A stretch of DNA of 64,000 nt from Pantoea cypripedii (GCF_011395035.1 NZ_CP024768.1:1871732-1935731), one strand, 5' to 3'; shown: positions 18,438 through 27,398, counted from the stretch's first letter. Translations and numbers: made by a program. The notes: generated from the letters alone by a model not told the origin.

Positions 18438-18449
18438 TTGATAAAAAGC

Positions 18450-18511
18450 GCGCGATAAATCGCGCCGCTACGATGAGTTGCACTTATTTGTAGCGGCGCG
18501 ATTTATCGCGC
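18450..18511. repeat. Long inverted repeat between convergent genes
   Basis: Twenty-two-base arms (containing GCGCGATAAATCGCGC and its complement) flank an 18-base loop. Each arm is itself nearly palindromic. The element fills the gap between the hydrolase stop and the vapC stop and probably acts as a bidirectional transcription end. Its form suggests a dispersed genomic repeat. Confidence 0.75.
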
Positions 18512-18512
18512 A

Positions 18513-18941
18513 TCAATCTGCGTTCTCCCAGGGATTCAGCAACATCACGCCCATACCCTCAAAATCCCGCACATTGCGTGTGACCAGAATTAAGTCATGA
18601 TGCATCGCCGTGGCGGCAATCAATGCATCGGTAGCGGGACGCTCGTCAGGAACATGCAACCGGGCGCACAGACGACAGATCGCACTATCAATATCAAAGG
18701 TTCGCCAGGCGAATTCCATCAGCACCTGTTCCTGATACCAGCGTTGTAAATGGCGGGCCTGTAGTGGATCTTTTCGCGCAAATTTCAGAATGCCTTTCTC
18801 AATTTCCATCAGGGTAAGCGCGGAGATAAACATATCCTCCGCATCGATGGCCTTTGCCCAGGCAATGACTGCGGGGTTGGCTTTCGGCGTCCCTGCCTTG
18901 CGTAGTTCAGAAATAACGTTGGTATCCAGTAGATAACGCAT
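18513..18941 (-). CDS. VapC-type PIN-domain toxin
   Basis: The 142-residue protein (starting at the ATG that overlaps the antitoxin stop by one base) is a PIN-domain ribonuclease. The acidic metal-binding residues are visible in YLLDTNVISEL, LMEIEKGI, ERPATDALIAATA and LVTRNVRDF. PIN toxins cleave tRNA or rRNA and halt growth when the antitoxin is lost. The antitoxin gene lies directly upstream. A TTG codon one position earlier is a less likely start. Confidence 0.9.
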   Translation of the reverse strand: MRYLLDTNVISELRKAGTPKANPAVIAWAKAIDAEDMFISALTLMEIEKGILKFARKDPLQARHLQRWYQEQVLMEFAWRTFDIDSAICRLCARLHVPDERPATDALIAATAMHHDLILVTRNVRDFEGMGVMLLNPWENAD

Positions 18942-19192
18942 CAAAATTCAACATCCCTGTGAATGATGGTTGCACGCTCAGGTTCAAAATCGAGATCCAC
19001 GGCATCAGGCATTGCCAGTGAATCGACGATACTTCTGTGCGTCCCTGCCAGCTTTTTGTAATCATCATAAGTCAGTAAAACATGCGCGGGTTTACCACGG
19101 TCGGTGATGTACACCGGGCCTGCTTCAGCCGCTTTTTTCGCACCAGAAACCTCCTGATTGAAGGTTCTGCTGCTGATTTTGGTGATTGTCAT
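18941..19192 (-). CDS. Phd/YefM-family antitoxin
   Basis: The 83-residue protein starts at an ATG preceded by GGAGG. It has the Phd/YefM N-terminal DNA-binding fold (TITKISSRTFNQEVSGAKKA, then GPVYITDRGKPAHVLLTYDDY) and an acidic C-terminal tail (DLDFEPERATI) that would wrap the PIN toxin. It should bind its own promoter with the toxin. The stop codon overlaps the vapC start (TGATG), giving translational coupling. Confidence 0.9.
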   Translation of the reverse strand: MTITKISSRTFNQEVSGAKKAAEAGPVYITDRGKPAHVLLTYDDYKKLAGTHRSIVDSLAMPDAVDLDFEPERATIIHRDVEF

Positions 19193-19265
19193 ACGGGCCT
19201 CCACCAATGTAGTGACGTTGCTACATAGTAAGATCGTTGCCCGCAATGCACAATATTTAAGCATA

Positions 19266-19305
19266 AAAAAAAGCCCTGCCAAACGGATCATCTGGCAGGG
19301 CTTTG
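19266..19305 (-). terminator. Rho-independent terminator after yncD
   Basis: On the minus strand, AAAGCCCTGCCAGA pairs with its complement TGGCAGGGCTTT and is followed by a run of eight T. It lies 12 bases after the yncD stop and would insulate the toxin-antitoxin operon. Confidence 0.85.
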
Positions 19306-19316
19306 CGTAAATTTTA

Positions 19317-21196
19317 TTATTGGAAGGCGTAGCTCACTGTCAGGCCAACGCTGTAGTTGCGTCCCGGAGCGGGTTCGTAATAGCGACCGTTGCTCTCGTT
19401 AACAATCACCGAACCGATATAGTTGCGGTCGAACAAATTATCGACGCGGGTAAACGCATCCAGCGTCCAGTTCTCGCGCACCTGCCACTTGTAACCGGTG
19501 TTCAGACCCACCACGGTGTAAGCCGGGGCTTTCACGTCGTTTTCATCATCGGCAGCGATATCACTCATATAACGCACGTCGGCTCCGGCATACCAACCAT
19601 ATTCAGGTGCGTATGACAGCCCGGCATACGCCATGTTGCGCGCAATACCTGGAATGCGGTTGCCGTCGCAACTGTCCGTACCACAGGCGTTGCTGCGATA
19701 GCGTGCATCCAGCAGGGTCCATGCCGCTTTCAGTCGCCAGTTCTCACCGAACTGCTGATCAAGGCCCAGTTCAAGACCACGACGACGGGTTTGTCCAGCA
19801 TTTTTGTAGCTGGTACGTCCGTTGCTGCTGCTATCCGCGACGATTTCATTCTCCGTGTCGGTCTGGAAAATAGCGGCGGTCAGCAGGCCATAACCGATAC
19901 GTTTTTTAGTCCCCAGTTCAACCGTATCGCTGGTAGCGGGTTTCAGACCGAGATTAAGTCCTGACTGCCCATCAGAACGGTAAGACAGCTCATTGATGGT
20001 CGGGGTTTCAAAACCGCGACCCGCGGAAACATAGGCGTTCCAGCTATCGTCGATGGCATATTTCAATGCCGCCGCCGGCAGCCAGCGGTGGTAGGTTGCG
20101 TTGCCGCTGTCGTCGCCGTTGCCGGGGGTGATGTAGAAATCGTTGGAGTCAAAGTTGACGGTGCTGAAACGCACGCCAGCATCCAGCGACCACTTATCCG
20201 TCAGCTGCCAAGCTGTTTGCAGATAAGGATCCAGATTCCACATCAGATTGCGTTCATTACGACGCATATCGCCCATCACGCCGTAATCGGTCACGCCGTT
20301 ATTGGTGGTGAAGTTTTCGTAACCTTTGCGGCGTTCGGTCATGGTTTCATAATCGAGGCCCCCGGTTACCGTGAGCGGGATGGTGAACAGGGTGTCGCGA
20401 TGGGTCCAGCGGGTGTCGATACCCTGATAATGACGGGTGAGGGAAATCACGCCACCCGGATGTGCCGGATTGCTCTGCGAACTGGCCGGAATGGACTGAT
20501 ACTGAGTGGTTTCACGCACACCCGCGTACATCATCACGCTCAGGTCGTCGTTTTCGCTCATCTGACGCTGATAATGCAGACCGCCCTGGGTTTGATCGAC
20601 AGTTTTACGCGCGTTGTATAAGGTGACATTGCTCGCCACCTGACGCGGGTTCTGCTGCCACTGTGCTTCGGTTAATCCGCCCGGATCCTGTGCATCCACA
20701 TGGACGCTATTGAACAGCAGCGTCAGGGTGCTGACATCATCAATACGTACACCCAGCTTCGCGTTACCGAGGTTTTTCTCTGCCGAGCTATGGTCGCGAT
20801 AACCGTGTGTGGTAAAGCGTGAAGCGGAGATGGTGTAGTTTACGTCCCCGGCATGGGTACCGTCCCCGGTCGCGCCGCTGGCTTTAATGCTGTTACGCCA
20901 GCTACCGTAGCTGCCATACCAACTGCTGGCTTCCAGCGTGGTGGGCTGCTGGCCGGTTTGGGTTTCGACATTGATCACGCCGCCGGACGAGTTGCCATAT
21001 AGCGCGGAAAAGGGGCCACGCAACACTTCAACGTGGTCGATCGAACCGATGTCGACGTTTGAGGTCTGGCCCTGACCATCCGGCATGGTGGCCGGGATAC
21101 CATCCACATACATGCGAATGCCGCGCAGGCCGTAGGTGGAGCGAGAACCAAAGCCTCGTACCGAAATCTGTAAGTCCTGGGCATAATTCTGGCGGT
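19317..21196 (-). pseudogene. pqqU: yncD/pqqU TonB-dependent receptor, 3' fragment cut off by prophage
   Basis: About 625 codons remain, reading from the attachment core (AQDLQISVRGFGSR) through MYVDGIPATMPDGQGQTSN, LRGPFSALYGNSSGGVINV and the beta barrel to the C-terminal VSYAFQ, whose terminal aromatic/Gln region suits outer-membrane assembly. The sequence matches E. coli YncD closely; YncD was shown to import the cofactor PQQ and is called PqqU. The missing signal peptide and first part of the plug are at the right end of the prophage. Without promoter, start or signal peptide this piece should not give a functional receptor. An internal ATG could start a 598-residue product, but it would not be exported. 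Confidence 0.93.
21182..21196. other. attL core
   Basis: CATAATTCTGGCGGT here is identical to the core at the other end of the prophage. It spans codons Asn-Arg-Gln-Asn-Tyr-Ala in the pqqU plug domain, exactly where the two gene fragments end. Confidence 0.85.
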
Positions 21197-21303
21197 ACTA
21201 AATATATCGTTCATCAAGAAACACTCATGTTCACCAGGGATTATTAATAAGCATAACACTATGATTTATAATTGTTTAATAATTCACGAAACGCCACAAT
21301 TAA

Positions 21304-21341
21304 TCATCTGTGTACAGTGCCGTTCATCTGTGTACAATGCC
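21304..21341. promoter_or_regulatory. Integrase arm-type direct repeats, left side
   Basis: Two copies of TCATCTGTGTACARTGCC lie 20 bases apart between attL and the integrase gene. Their GTACA core recurs at the right end. This fits arm-type integrase binding sites; binding is inferred. Confidence 0.5.
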
Positions 21342-21386
21342 TTTTAAGTACATGATGAGTCATAGGTGAAGGGTGGTGAGTACATA

Positions 21387-22565
21387 ATGGCGATTAGCGA
21401 CACCAAATTACGAGGTTTGCACGGCAAGCCTTATAGCGGGCCATCTGAGATTACTGATGCTGATGGTTTGGGCATAAGGATAACGCCGAAAGGTGTGGTA
21501 AGTTTTCAATACCGATACCGCATTAATGGGGGCCAACACCGACTCGGAATAGGCCGCTACCCGGGTGTCTCATTACGAGATGCGCGAATAAAAGTTGGTG
21601 AGTACAAGAAGCTTTTGTCTTTAGGCGTCGATCCTAAGCATCATGAGTTCACAAAACAGACAAGGCCAACGGTCCATGATTGCATAAAGTATTGGTACGA
21701 AAACTATGTTCAACTGTCACTAAAAGAAAGCACAGCAGAGGTATATGAACGAATAGTTTTGAATGAAATGGAGGGGGTTTTCGAGGGAATACCAATTGAA
21801 CATATTCAGGTAAGCAAGTGGGTGAATTTTTTTACCGAGCAGGAAAAACTTAACCCGCTAAAAGCCAGAAAACTTTTAGTTCATCTCCGGGGGGCTGTTG
21901 CATGGTGCACAAGGAGGCAATTTATCGAAGATTCTTCTCTTCTGCGGCTTAATCCTAAAGAGTTCGGAAAGAACCCGAAAGTTGGTGATACTGTATTAAC
22001 ATACAGACAATTAGCCAAGATATGGGTTGAGAACGAAAAGACGACGGCAACTACTTCTACAAAGCGGCTTGTTAAAGCCCTAATACTTTATGGCGCAAGA
22101 AATACCGAACTAAGAGAATCGGAAAAAGGAGAGTATGATTTCGAAGAAAAAATCTGGACTCTTCCAGCTGGAAGAAGTAAAACCGACAAGATAATTAGAA
22201 GACCAATTTTCAAACATATTCAACCGCTATTGGAAGATGCTATCGAATCTGGTGATGGAGTCCTTTTTCATGGTGCATATGACAAAACTGTACCATTAAG
22301 CATTGGATCATCTACTAGGTATATTCGGTTATTACGTGACTTGGTTGGTTTCGGAGAGTTCACTGGACATGACTTTCGCAGAACTATGGCTACTCGATTA
22401 GCTGAGGAAGGAATAGCGCCCCATGTCATTGAAAAAATGTTGGGGCACGATCTTGGCGGGGTTCTCGCTGTCTATAACAAACACGATTGGTTAGCAGAAC
22501 AACGTGAGGCTTATGAGTTATATGCAGAGAGAATTTTCGAACATATAAAACTTATCTCTGATTGA
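21387..22565 (+). CDS. int: Tyrosine recombinase integrase
   Basis: The 392-residue protein (from the ATG after GGTGAG) has an N-terminal arm-binding DUF4102-like domain (LGIRITPKGVVSFQYRYRI, LGIGRYPGVSLRDARIKVGE), a core-binding domain and a C-terminal catalytic domain. Catalytic residues are seen as Arg in YGARNTELRE, His-x-x-Arg in GHDFRRTMATRL, His in MLGHDLGG and the Tyr in AVYNKHDW. It inserts and excises the phage DNA between attP and the pqqU core. P4-type integrases usually target tRNA genes; this one uses a protein-coding gene. Its 3' end overlaps the opposite-strand AlpA-like gene by 14 bases. Confidence 0.95.
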   Translation: MAISDTKLRGLHGKPYSGPSEITDADGLGIRITPKGVVSFQYRYRINGGQHRLGIGRYPGVSLRDARIKVGEYKKLLSLGVDPKHHEFTKQTRPTVHDCIKYWYENYVQLSLKESTAEVYERIVLNEMEGVFEGIPIEHIQVSKWVNFFTEQEKLNPLKARKLLVHLRGAVAWCTRRQFIEDSSLLRLNPKEFGKNPKVGDTVLTYRQLAKIWVENEKTTATTSTKRLVKALILYGARNTELRESEKGEYDFEEKIWTLPAGRSKTDKIIRRPIFKHIQPLLEDAIESGDGVLFHGAYDKTVPLSIGSSTRYIRLLRDLVGFGEFTGHDFRRTMATRLAEEGIAPHVIEKMLGHDLGGVLAVYNKHDWLAEQREAYELYAERIFEHIKLISD

Positions 22566-22737
22566 CGCCTCCATTCAAAATCCATTTTTCTACCTCAGCC
22601 AGTAGGTATTTTTTTGGACGATTCGTTACTGGCTTAGGGAATGCATAATGGTTAACATAATTGCGCATCGTGGTTCTGGAAGTTACCTGAATTTTTTGCA
22701 TCGCTTCTTTCTCTGTGATCATCTCGATATCAGCCAT
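22552..22737 (-). CDS. AlpA/excisionase-like small DNA-binding protein
   Basis: The 61-residue protein has a MerR-like winged helix pattern: EMITEKEAMQKIQVTSRTTM followed by FPKPVTNRPKKYLLAEVEKW, typical of AlpA/Xis proteins. It is the last gene of the leftward early operon and overlaps the int 3' end, suggesting a role as recombination directionality factor. Function is inferred from fold and position. Confidence 0.7.
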   Translation of the reverse strand: MADIEMITEKEAMQKIQVTSRTTMRNYVNHYAFPKPVTNRPKKYLLAEVEKWILNGGVNQR

Positions 22738-23098
22738 TTTTCTCTACCTCCCCCCATGATTTTTTATCGCCTCTTAATCCAGCAATCTCTACCGCCTTGT
22801 ACACGTCTCGCTCATACTTCAGGTGCTGGAACACACCTTCAAACCAATATTTCCCGTCGTTCACATCAGGGATTTCTATAGTTGCGATCTCGGTCAATAC
22901 CAGTCCACGATTTGCGCCACGCCGCACCGTAAGACACCCTTTGCGTCGCAGGGCGTTAACATGTAACTGAGCGGAGTTCGGGGAACTCCAGCCCATACCT
23001 GATGCAATCTCCAGCATTGTTGGTGCCATTCCATTTTCACGGATGTAAACCCGGATAAATTTAAGCACAGCTTTTTGTTTATCGGTCAACGGCTGCAT
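22730..23098 (-). CDS. LexA-type winged-helix protein
   Basis: The first 65 of 122 residues resemble the LexA DNA-binding domain: LTDKQKAVLKFIRVYIREN, APTMLEIASGMGWSSPNSAQ and the wing GCLTVRRGANRGLVLT. No S24 protease domain follows; the C-terminal part is short and unassigned. It could be a phage transcription factor that reads operators without being self-cleaved. It overlaps the genes on both sides of the leftward operon. Confidence 0.65.
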   Translation of the reverse strand: MQPLTDKQKAVLKFIRVYIRENGMAPTMLEIASGMGWSSPNSAQLHVNALRRKGCLTVRRGANRGLVLTEIATIEIPDVNDGKYWFEGVFQHLKYERDVYKAVEIAGLRGDKKSWGEVEKNG

Positions 23099-23441
23099 TT
23101 ACGGCCTCCGCTTTAAGTTTTGCCCGGTGATCACACGCCAGAAAAGCCGAACGTGAGAAATAACGCTTCATCTCTTTAATGAGATAATCAGTGTGTGAAT
23201 CACGATAGCCCGCGCTGCGTTCCTTTTCCTGCTGGCGAAGGATTGCTAAACGGTTGGTGATCGCTACCCGAATACCCTGTTTTTTCTTCAGCGCATACCG
23301 GGCGCGAATTTCCCATTCCTTATCTTTACCCTCCGGGAATTCCAGTTGCAGTTTGATCTGCTCGATGCTGGCCCCGACATTTTCCAGAGCCTGCAACGCA
23401 GCTGCGATGTTGGTGATGCTATTCAGGTCGCTGTATTTCAT
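23079..23441 (-). CDS. Uncharacterised early phage protein
   Basis: The 120-residue protein is highly charged and helical, with a basic middle (RARYALKKKQGIRVAITNR) and LIKEMKRYFSRSAFLACDHR near the end. I do not recognise the family. It overlaps both neighbours in the leftward operon, so it is probably a real co-translated gene. Confidence 0.55.
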   Translation of the reverse strand: MKYSDLNSITNIAAALQALENVGASIEQIKLQLEFPEGKDKEWEIRARYALKKKQGIRVAITNRLAILRQQEKERSAGYRDSHTDYLIKEMKRYFSRSAFLACDHRAKLKAEAVNAAVDR

Positions 23442-23659
23442 TTATCTGCCTCGCTGGTGGCCGCGCGGTATGCCCGCAGGCTGCGTTTAACCGGGCCGCT
23501 GATAACTGTTTTGCGGATGAAGATGCCAGACGTTGTGGCGATCACATCAGCAGAGAGTAGGGCGGCGTCAACCGCCCGATTATGTTTGCGCAATTCGAAC
23601 AGACTGCTGGTGATAGTCAGCGTTGCCACTGCGCCGTGGTCTTTGAAGTCAAATTTCAT
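23438..23659 (-). CDS. Uncharacterised early phage protein
   Basis: The 73-residue product starts at MKFDFKDHGAVATLTITSSL, inside the end of the preceding gene. It looks like a small alpha/beta protein with an Ala-rich helix (NRAVDAALLSADVIAT). No family is recognised. The four-base overlap with the next gene supports translation as part of the leftward operon. Confidence 0.5.
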   Translation of the reverse strand: MKFDFKDHGAVATLTITSSLFELRKHNRAVDAALLSADVIATTSGIFIRKTVISGPVKRSLRAYRAATSEADK

Positions 23660-24221
23660 CAGCAAGCACCCCGGCGATTTGTTCAAACGCATCCTCATGC
23701 AGTGGCATAATCACCATGAACGGATTGCCATAAAATTTGCTGATCACCGGGTCGAGGATTACCTGGCAAGGCGCGGTTTTCCCGTATGGTTTAAGCTTCA
23801 GCACTGCCGGACCGAACATGCGGTAAGGGAGATCAAGCACGCTCGAAGAGAACATCGGAATCTGATTAATTGGATCTGCATCGGGCGGAAGCAGCTTGCT
23901 GAAATCCGGGTAACGGCATTCGACTTTGGTTAATGCCGACGAGCCTACAGCTTTCTCAAATTCGTCAACGTGGATCGCCATCCAGCCATCATCTAAAAGG
24001 TCGATAAATGTTCCCTCTGCGTTGTCAGGGATAGTGCCCTTAAACAGAAATACAGCATCAATGTCAGACTTTTCGCCATGCTCCATCGAGACGCAGGCAA
24101 TGCCGTTACAAGCCTGGATGTGAGTAGGGGTAATGCGCACCCCTTTCAGGTAGTCACGTTTTTCATTTTCGCCAGCAGTACAGCAAAGTGCAGCGCGGAG
24201 GATATCAGTGTGAATGAACAT
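23649..24221 (-). CDS. Sliding-clamp-like single-module protein (tentative)
   Basis: The 190-residue protein starts at an ATG with GGAGG. Three stretches recall the DNA polymerase III beta clamp: YLKGVRITPTHIQACNG (compare the strand-turn-TDG motif), CRYPDFSKLLPP (compare FPDYRRVLP) and near the C-terminus NPFMVIMPLHED (compare VVMPMRL). A full clamp subunit is about 366 residues, so this is about half-size. It could be a clamp domain, a clamp mimic or merely similar by chance. It belongs to the leftward operon. Confidence 0.5.
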   Translation of the reverse strand: MFIHTDILRAALCCTAGENEKRDYLKGVRITPTHIQACNGIACVSMEHGEKSDIDAVFLFKGTIPDNAEGTFIDLLDDGWMAIHVDEFEKAVGSSALTKVECRYPDFSKLLPPDADPINQIPMFSSSVLDLPYRMFGPAVLKLKPYGKTAPCQVILDPVISKFYGNPFMVIMPLHEDAFEQIAGVLADEI

Positions 24222-25036
24222 TATTTTGCCTCCGGTGTGTAAATGGCTTTGTCGTGGCTGTACTCGCCGTTCCATGACTTCTTCATTGGCAGTTCGCCTT
24301 TCATGTACAGTTGATAGAGGCGGTGGCAGCCTTTCTCCAGGAGAACAGGGGAGAAGCGGGTAAATGTTTCCATGCCGTGCGGGGTAACCTGAGTTTTATC
24401 TTCGGTCAGGTATTTGTCGCGGGCATAGCTGGCAACGCGCCAGCGTGGGTCTTTTTCTGGATCACGCTGCTCGTTGTAAACCCATTCACGTTCGAAGGCC
24501 CACCACATCATTTTGCTGACGTTGACGCCGTTCAGCCCTTTGCAAAAGGCGGGGATCGTCATGCCTTTGGTAAAGTGTCTCTCCAGACTCTCAACCGTGG
24601 CATTGAGTTGCTGATTTTCTCCGGTCAGGCGCTGATTATCCTCTGAGAAATTCATCAACAGACCACGCAAAGTGACCGGGTCACTAAGAAGGCGCATGGC
24701 ATCAACAGGTGCCGGACTCTGCATATCTTCCAGCTTATCGACCAGTGACCGGCGTACAGCTTTGGACTCACGCGCCGCCACGCGGAGAGCCTGCTTAATC
24801 TGCATATCGACAATTTCGATTTCAGCGCCGTTTTTTTGACCTACGAAAATTTCGTAGGTCTCCCCCTCAAGCTCATCCTTGATACGTGCCACAAAGTCGT
24901 TATTACGGATCGGCTTTTCACCGCATTCTTTCCGGGCGTCATTAACCATTTGCAGCAGCTTCTGGCTGTCGATGGACTGAGTGGATACAGCACCGCCGAA
25001 CGGTGGGGGAGAAAAAGTAATTTCATTTTTCATCAT
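24221..25036 (-). CDS. Phage antirepressor/KilA-C-like DNA-binding protein
   Basis: The 271-residue protein begins with an Ile/Asp-rich segment followed by LLQMVNDARKECGEKPIRNN and FVARIKDELEGETYEI, resembling the helix-rich N-terminal domain of Rha/antirepressor-type proteins. A coiled coil (NQRLTGENQQLNATVESLER) follows, then a C-terminal domain with ERHFTKGMTIPAFCKGLNGV that recalls KilA-C-type domains. It may modulate the lysogeny decision. Two adjacent ATGs follow GAGG; the first is used. Confidence 0.6.
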   Translation of the reverse strand: MMKNEITFSPPPFGGAVSTQSIDSQKLLQMVNDARKECGEKPIRNNDFVARIKDELEGETYEIFVGQKNGAEIEIVDMQIKQALRVAARESKAVRRSLVDKLEDMQSPAPVDAMRLLSDPVTLRGLLMNFSEDNQRLTGENQQLNATVESLERHFTKGMTIPAFCKGLNGVNVSKMMWWAFEREWVYNEQRDPEKDPRWRVASYARDKYLTEDKTQVTPHGMETFTRFSPVLLEKGCHRLYQLYMKGELPMKKSWNGEYSHDKAIYTPEAK

Positions 25037-25044
25037 CGTTTTCC

Positions 25045-25617
25045 TCAGTGCATAACCGGCATGTCAGGCACGCCATTTTTATTAAGTTCTTCGATAAATC
25101 CGTCGTGCAGCGTTTCGAAGGCATCGCGGCCCCAGTCTGAAAGCACGAAACCACCCGGGCCGGTTGTCACCATGCCCTTGTAAATCTGAAGCGCCTTCTC
25201 TGGCCCGACCACAACGCCGTATTTCTCGATGGCGATGCTTTCAATGTGGTTAGCCAGGCAAAAACGTTCCGGTCCCGGGTAAATACTCATTCCGCCTTTT
25301 TTCCCCTGGTAGATAACCGCTTTATCAACGCCGCCAGAATCGTTTGGTACCTCAACTGAACCGTGCAGATCGCGCTGTTCAATGACAAATACAGTGACAA
25401 CCAGCCAACGCCAGAGAATGACTTCTCTGGCAATGCTCAGCCTGTACCAGCCTTTCTCTACGGCTTCCCATACACAGGCGAGCAGACGCAAACCTTTCTC
25501 AAAACTGGCATCGCACTCACCGTCATTCAGTGAGCGGATAACAACTGAGTAGCCGATCAGTTTTCCGCTACTCAGCACTCCGTCCGGGGTTGCCTGTGCG
25601 TTTTCTGCGTGATCCAT
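25045..25617 (-). CDS. Uncharacterised phage protein
   Basis: The 190-residue protein begins at MDHAENAQATPDG, just 10 bases past the end of the upstream gene. It contains a hydrophobic Trp-rich segment (REVILWRWLVVTVFVIEQRD) and a C-terminal region GGFVLSDWGRDAFETLHDGF. No family is recognised. Position in the leftward operon supports it as real. Confidence 0.55.
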   Translation of the reverse strand: MDHAENAQATPDGVLSSGKLIGYSVVIRSLNDGECDASFEKGLRLLACVWEAVEKGWYRLSIAREVILWRWLVVTVFVIEQRDLHGSVEVPNDSGGVDKAVIYQGKKGGMSIYPGPERFCLANHIESIAIEKYGVVVGPEKALQIYKGMVTTGPGGFVLSDWGRDAFETLHDGFIEELNKNGVPDMPVMH

Positions 25618-25627
25618 TGCCTCCCCC

Positions 25628-26014
25628 TCAGTACGGTTTGTTAGCCAGATGATCGGCATACTGCTGTTTAAGTTCTTCGTGCTTCGCTACCCACGCTTTA
25701 AACTCGCGCTTTTTAGCCAGGATACGGCGAATGCGACGGGCGCAGCGGTTGTGAGCAAAGAGATATTGCTGGGTGTGCTTGCCAATACTGTTGGCAATAG
25801 GCTGATCCCATTCGTCATACATCGGGTCGTTAGTTTCGATGCCAGCCCGGCAAAAGGTTTTGGTGACCATGTAATGCGCCAGATTATTGATAGCTGCGCT
25901 GCGGCTCAGGCAGCGCTTTGACCAGCCGTGACGGGTCACGACAAACACAGGTGACTGGACGATGCGAAATGATTCGTCGATCGCGTCTTCTTTGATTACT
26001 GATAACTTTTTCAT
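25628..26014 (-). CDS. Uncharacterised basic phage protein
   Basis: The 128-residue protein is strongly basic at its C-terminus (HNRCARRIRRILAKKREFKA), suggesting nucleic acid contact. The start overlaps the stop of the upstream gene by one base. No family is recognised. Confidence 0.55.
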   Translation of the reverse strand: MKKLSVIKEDAIDESFRIVQSPVFVVTRHGWSKRCLSRSAAINNLAHYMVTKTFCRAGIETNDPMYDEWDQPIANSIGKHTQQYLFAHNRCARRIRRILAKKREFKAWVAKHEELKQQYADHLANKPY

Positions 26015-26235
26015 TACTTTCCGTCCTTAACGCCGTTGTATTTTTCGTGACTCATTAACTGCCAGTCTTTCCCACCGTTACGGGACAGGAGCCGCCAGCG
26101 CCGGTTAACCTTCAGGCTCAGAAAGCCGGTGCGATGCATGCGGCGGGGGAAGATGCGGTGCTTCCGGTACTGCGTTAACCGCATTGCCGCCTGGGCGATC
26201 ACCCATTCAGGCGCTTTCAGCGCGGTGAGCGTCAT
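26014..26235 (-). CDS. Small basic phage protein
   Basis: The 73-residue protein is very basic (YRKHRIFPRRMHRTGFLSL) with two short beta-like stretches (LSLKVNRRWRLLSR). Overlaps at both ends (four bases upstream, one downstream) indicate coupled translation. Function unknown. Confidence 0.55.
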   Translation of the reverse strand: MTLTALKAPEWVIAQAAMRLTQYRKHRIFPRRMHRTGFLSLKVNRRWRLLSRNGGKDWQLMSHEKYNGVKDGK

Positions 26236-26576
26236 TTGATGGGTTTCCCTGCTGCGGCCATTTCGACCAGATTGGAAATAAGCGCCCCCATAAATCCCGC
26301 GCCTATTTCGGTCATTTTTCCCGTTTTAATCCGCACACACTCACCATAGGTTTCAGCTATTTCCCGATCCCCGGCATCACCCGGCGAAACTTTATGCACA
26401 GCAGCTTCAAATAGCTTCTTTAAAGCCTTTGTCAGAATGTCAGCGTCAACCTGAATAGTGGTAATTGACCCATCCGGTAATTTGAGAGCCGCAATCATTG
26501 CGCCTCTATTACGGACGAGTTCGGCAAGGTAAGTATTCACCAGCCGGGTGCGCGACATCTCTAATGGTGTTTTCAT
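26232..26576 (-). CDS. Uncharacterised early phage protein
   Basis: The 114-residue, mainly helical protein contains LVNTYLAELVRNRGAMIAAL and ends with a Gly/Ala-rich segment (GAGFMGALISNLVEMAAAGK). It overlaps both neighbours by four bases. No family is recognised. Confidence 0.55.
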   Translation of the reverse strand: MKTPLEMSRTRLVNTYLAELVRNRGAMIAALKLPDGSITTIQVDADILTKALKKLFEAAVHKVSPGDAGDREIAETYGECVRIKTGKMTEIGAGFMGALISNLVEMAAAGKPIK

Positions 26577-26962
26577 GAAGACAGCACTCCGGATAGCTGG
26601 CTTGAATTACGCTCCTGATATTTTCTTGCCGCCTTTGCAATAAAATCCATTAAGCATCCATTTACCCAATCAGCAAAATTCCTATCTTTCTTGCCGATAT
26701 AGCTCACAAGTTCCTGAGACTGCACATGCATTAATTTAAGCAGTGCCAGCTCAGCCAGCGCCGTTCCTGTTTCTATTACACAATCAACCTTCAGGCCGCG
26801 ATGATAGCGGGGGAGGATAATAAACATGATTGAATTTGCAGACTGTGAAAATACAGTCTTCTTTTTTGGTTCAATATCATTGGCGATAAATTCAATGTTT
26901 TTTGATAAATAAGCTGCGCACAAAGCGACGTTGTCTATGCTGGAATTTAATTCAGTTTCCAT
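26573..26962 (-). CDS. Uncharacterised early phage protein
   Basis: The 129-residue protein is read from METELNSS, preceded by GGGGTGA and overlapping the stop of a 36-codon gene (TGATG). A longer reading from an upstream ATG would overlap that gene fully and is less likely. Helix-rich; no family recognised. Confidence 0.55.
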   Translation of the reverse strand: METELNSSIDNVALCAAYLSKNIEFIANDIEPKKKTVFSQSANSIMFIILPRYHRGLKVDCVIETGTALAELALLKLMHVQSQELVSYIGKKDRNFADWVNGCLMDFIAKAARKYQERNSSQLSGVLSS

Positions 26963-27072
26963 CACTTCACCCCATATGCTGCTTTCAGAAAAAGAATGGC
27001 TATATGCCACTGACCGCTATCACGCATTAATAAAGCCTGACGATATTTTTGTTTGTTGATGGAAGATGACAT
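26962..27072 (-). CDS. 36-residue ANR-like small protein
   Basis: A short gene fits exactly between two others: its ATG overlaps the preceding stop (TAATG) and its stop overlaps the next start (TGATG). The product contains KYRQALLMRDSGQWHIAILF and then KAA, which resembles the tyrosine/helix pattern of ANR-family negative regulators of AraC proteins found on phages. The double coupling is the main support; the family link is tentative because the protein is so short. Confidence 0.5.
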   Translation of the reverse strand: MSSSINKQKYRQALLMRDSGQWHIAILFLKAAYGVK

Positions 27073-27329
27073 TAGCGACCCTTCTCCACGTTTTTAGCTG
27101 TCATGCTGACCATGAAACGAAGTTCGCTGATCAGGGAGTGAAAGCGGCCCGCAATCTTGATGTCTGCCTGCGCCATAGGCTTGTAGAGCAATTCCGCGAA
27201 CTCCCTTTGCAACTCATCTGCATACTTGAGAGCAGCTTTCGAGGTATCTGAAGCGTCGGTGATACGAATTCCAGACTGTTTTTTTTCTGTGGAAACTTCG
27301 CTACCGGTAACAACGATTAATTCACTCAT
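27072..27329 (-). CDS. Uncharacterised early phage protein
   Basis: The 85-residue protein has a Ser/Thr-rich start and one long amphipathic helix (ALKYADELQREFAELLYKPM). It is read just after the left promoter region and is coupled to the 36-residue gene downstream. Function unknown. Confidence 0.55.
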   Translation of the reverse strand: MSELIVVTGSEVSTEKKQSGIRITDASDTSKAALKYADELQREFAELLYKPMAQADIKIAGRFHSLISELRFMVSMTAKNVEKGR

Positions 27330-27398
27330 AATTCACCTCTTAACCCGCGTGGATGTTTTTAACCCCAGCGCGGGCGCTGTAATTAATTTGAATCTTTA

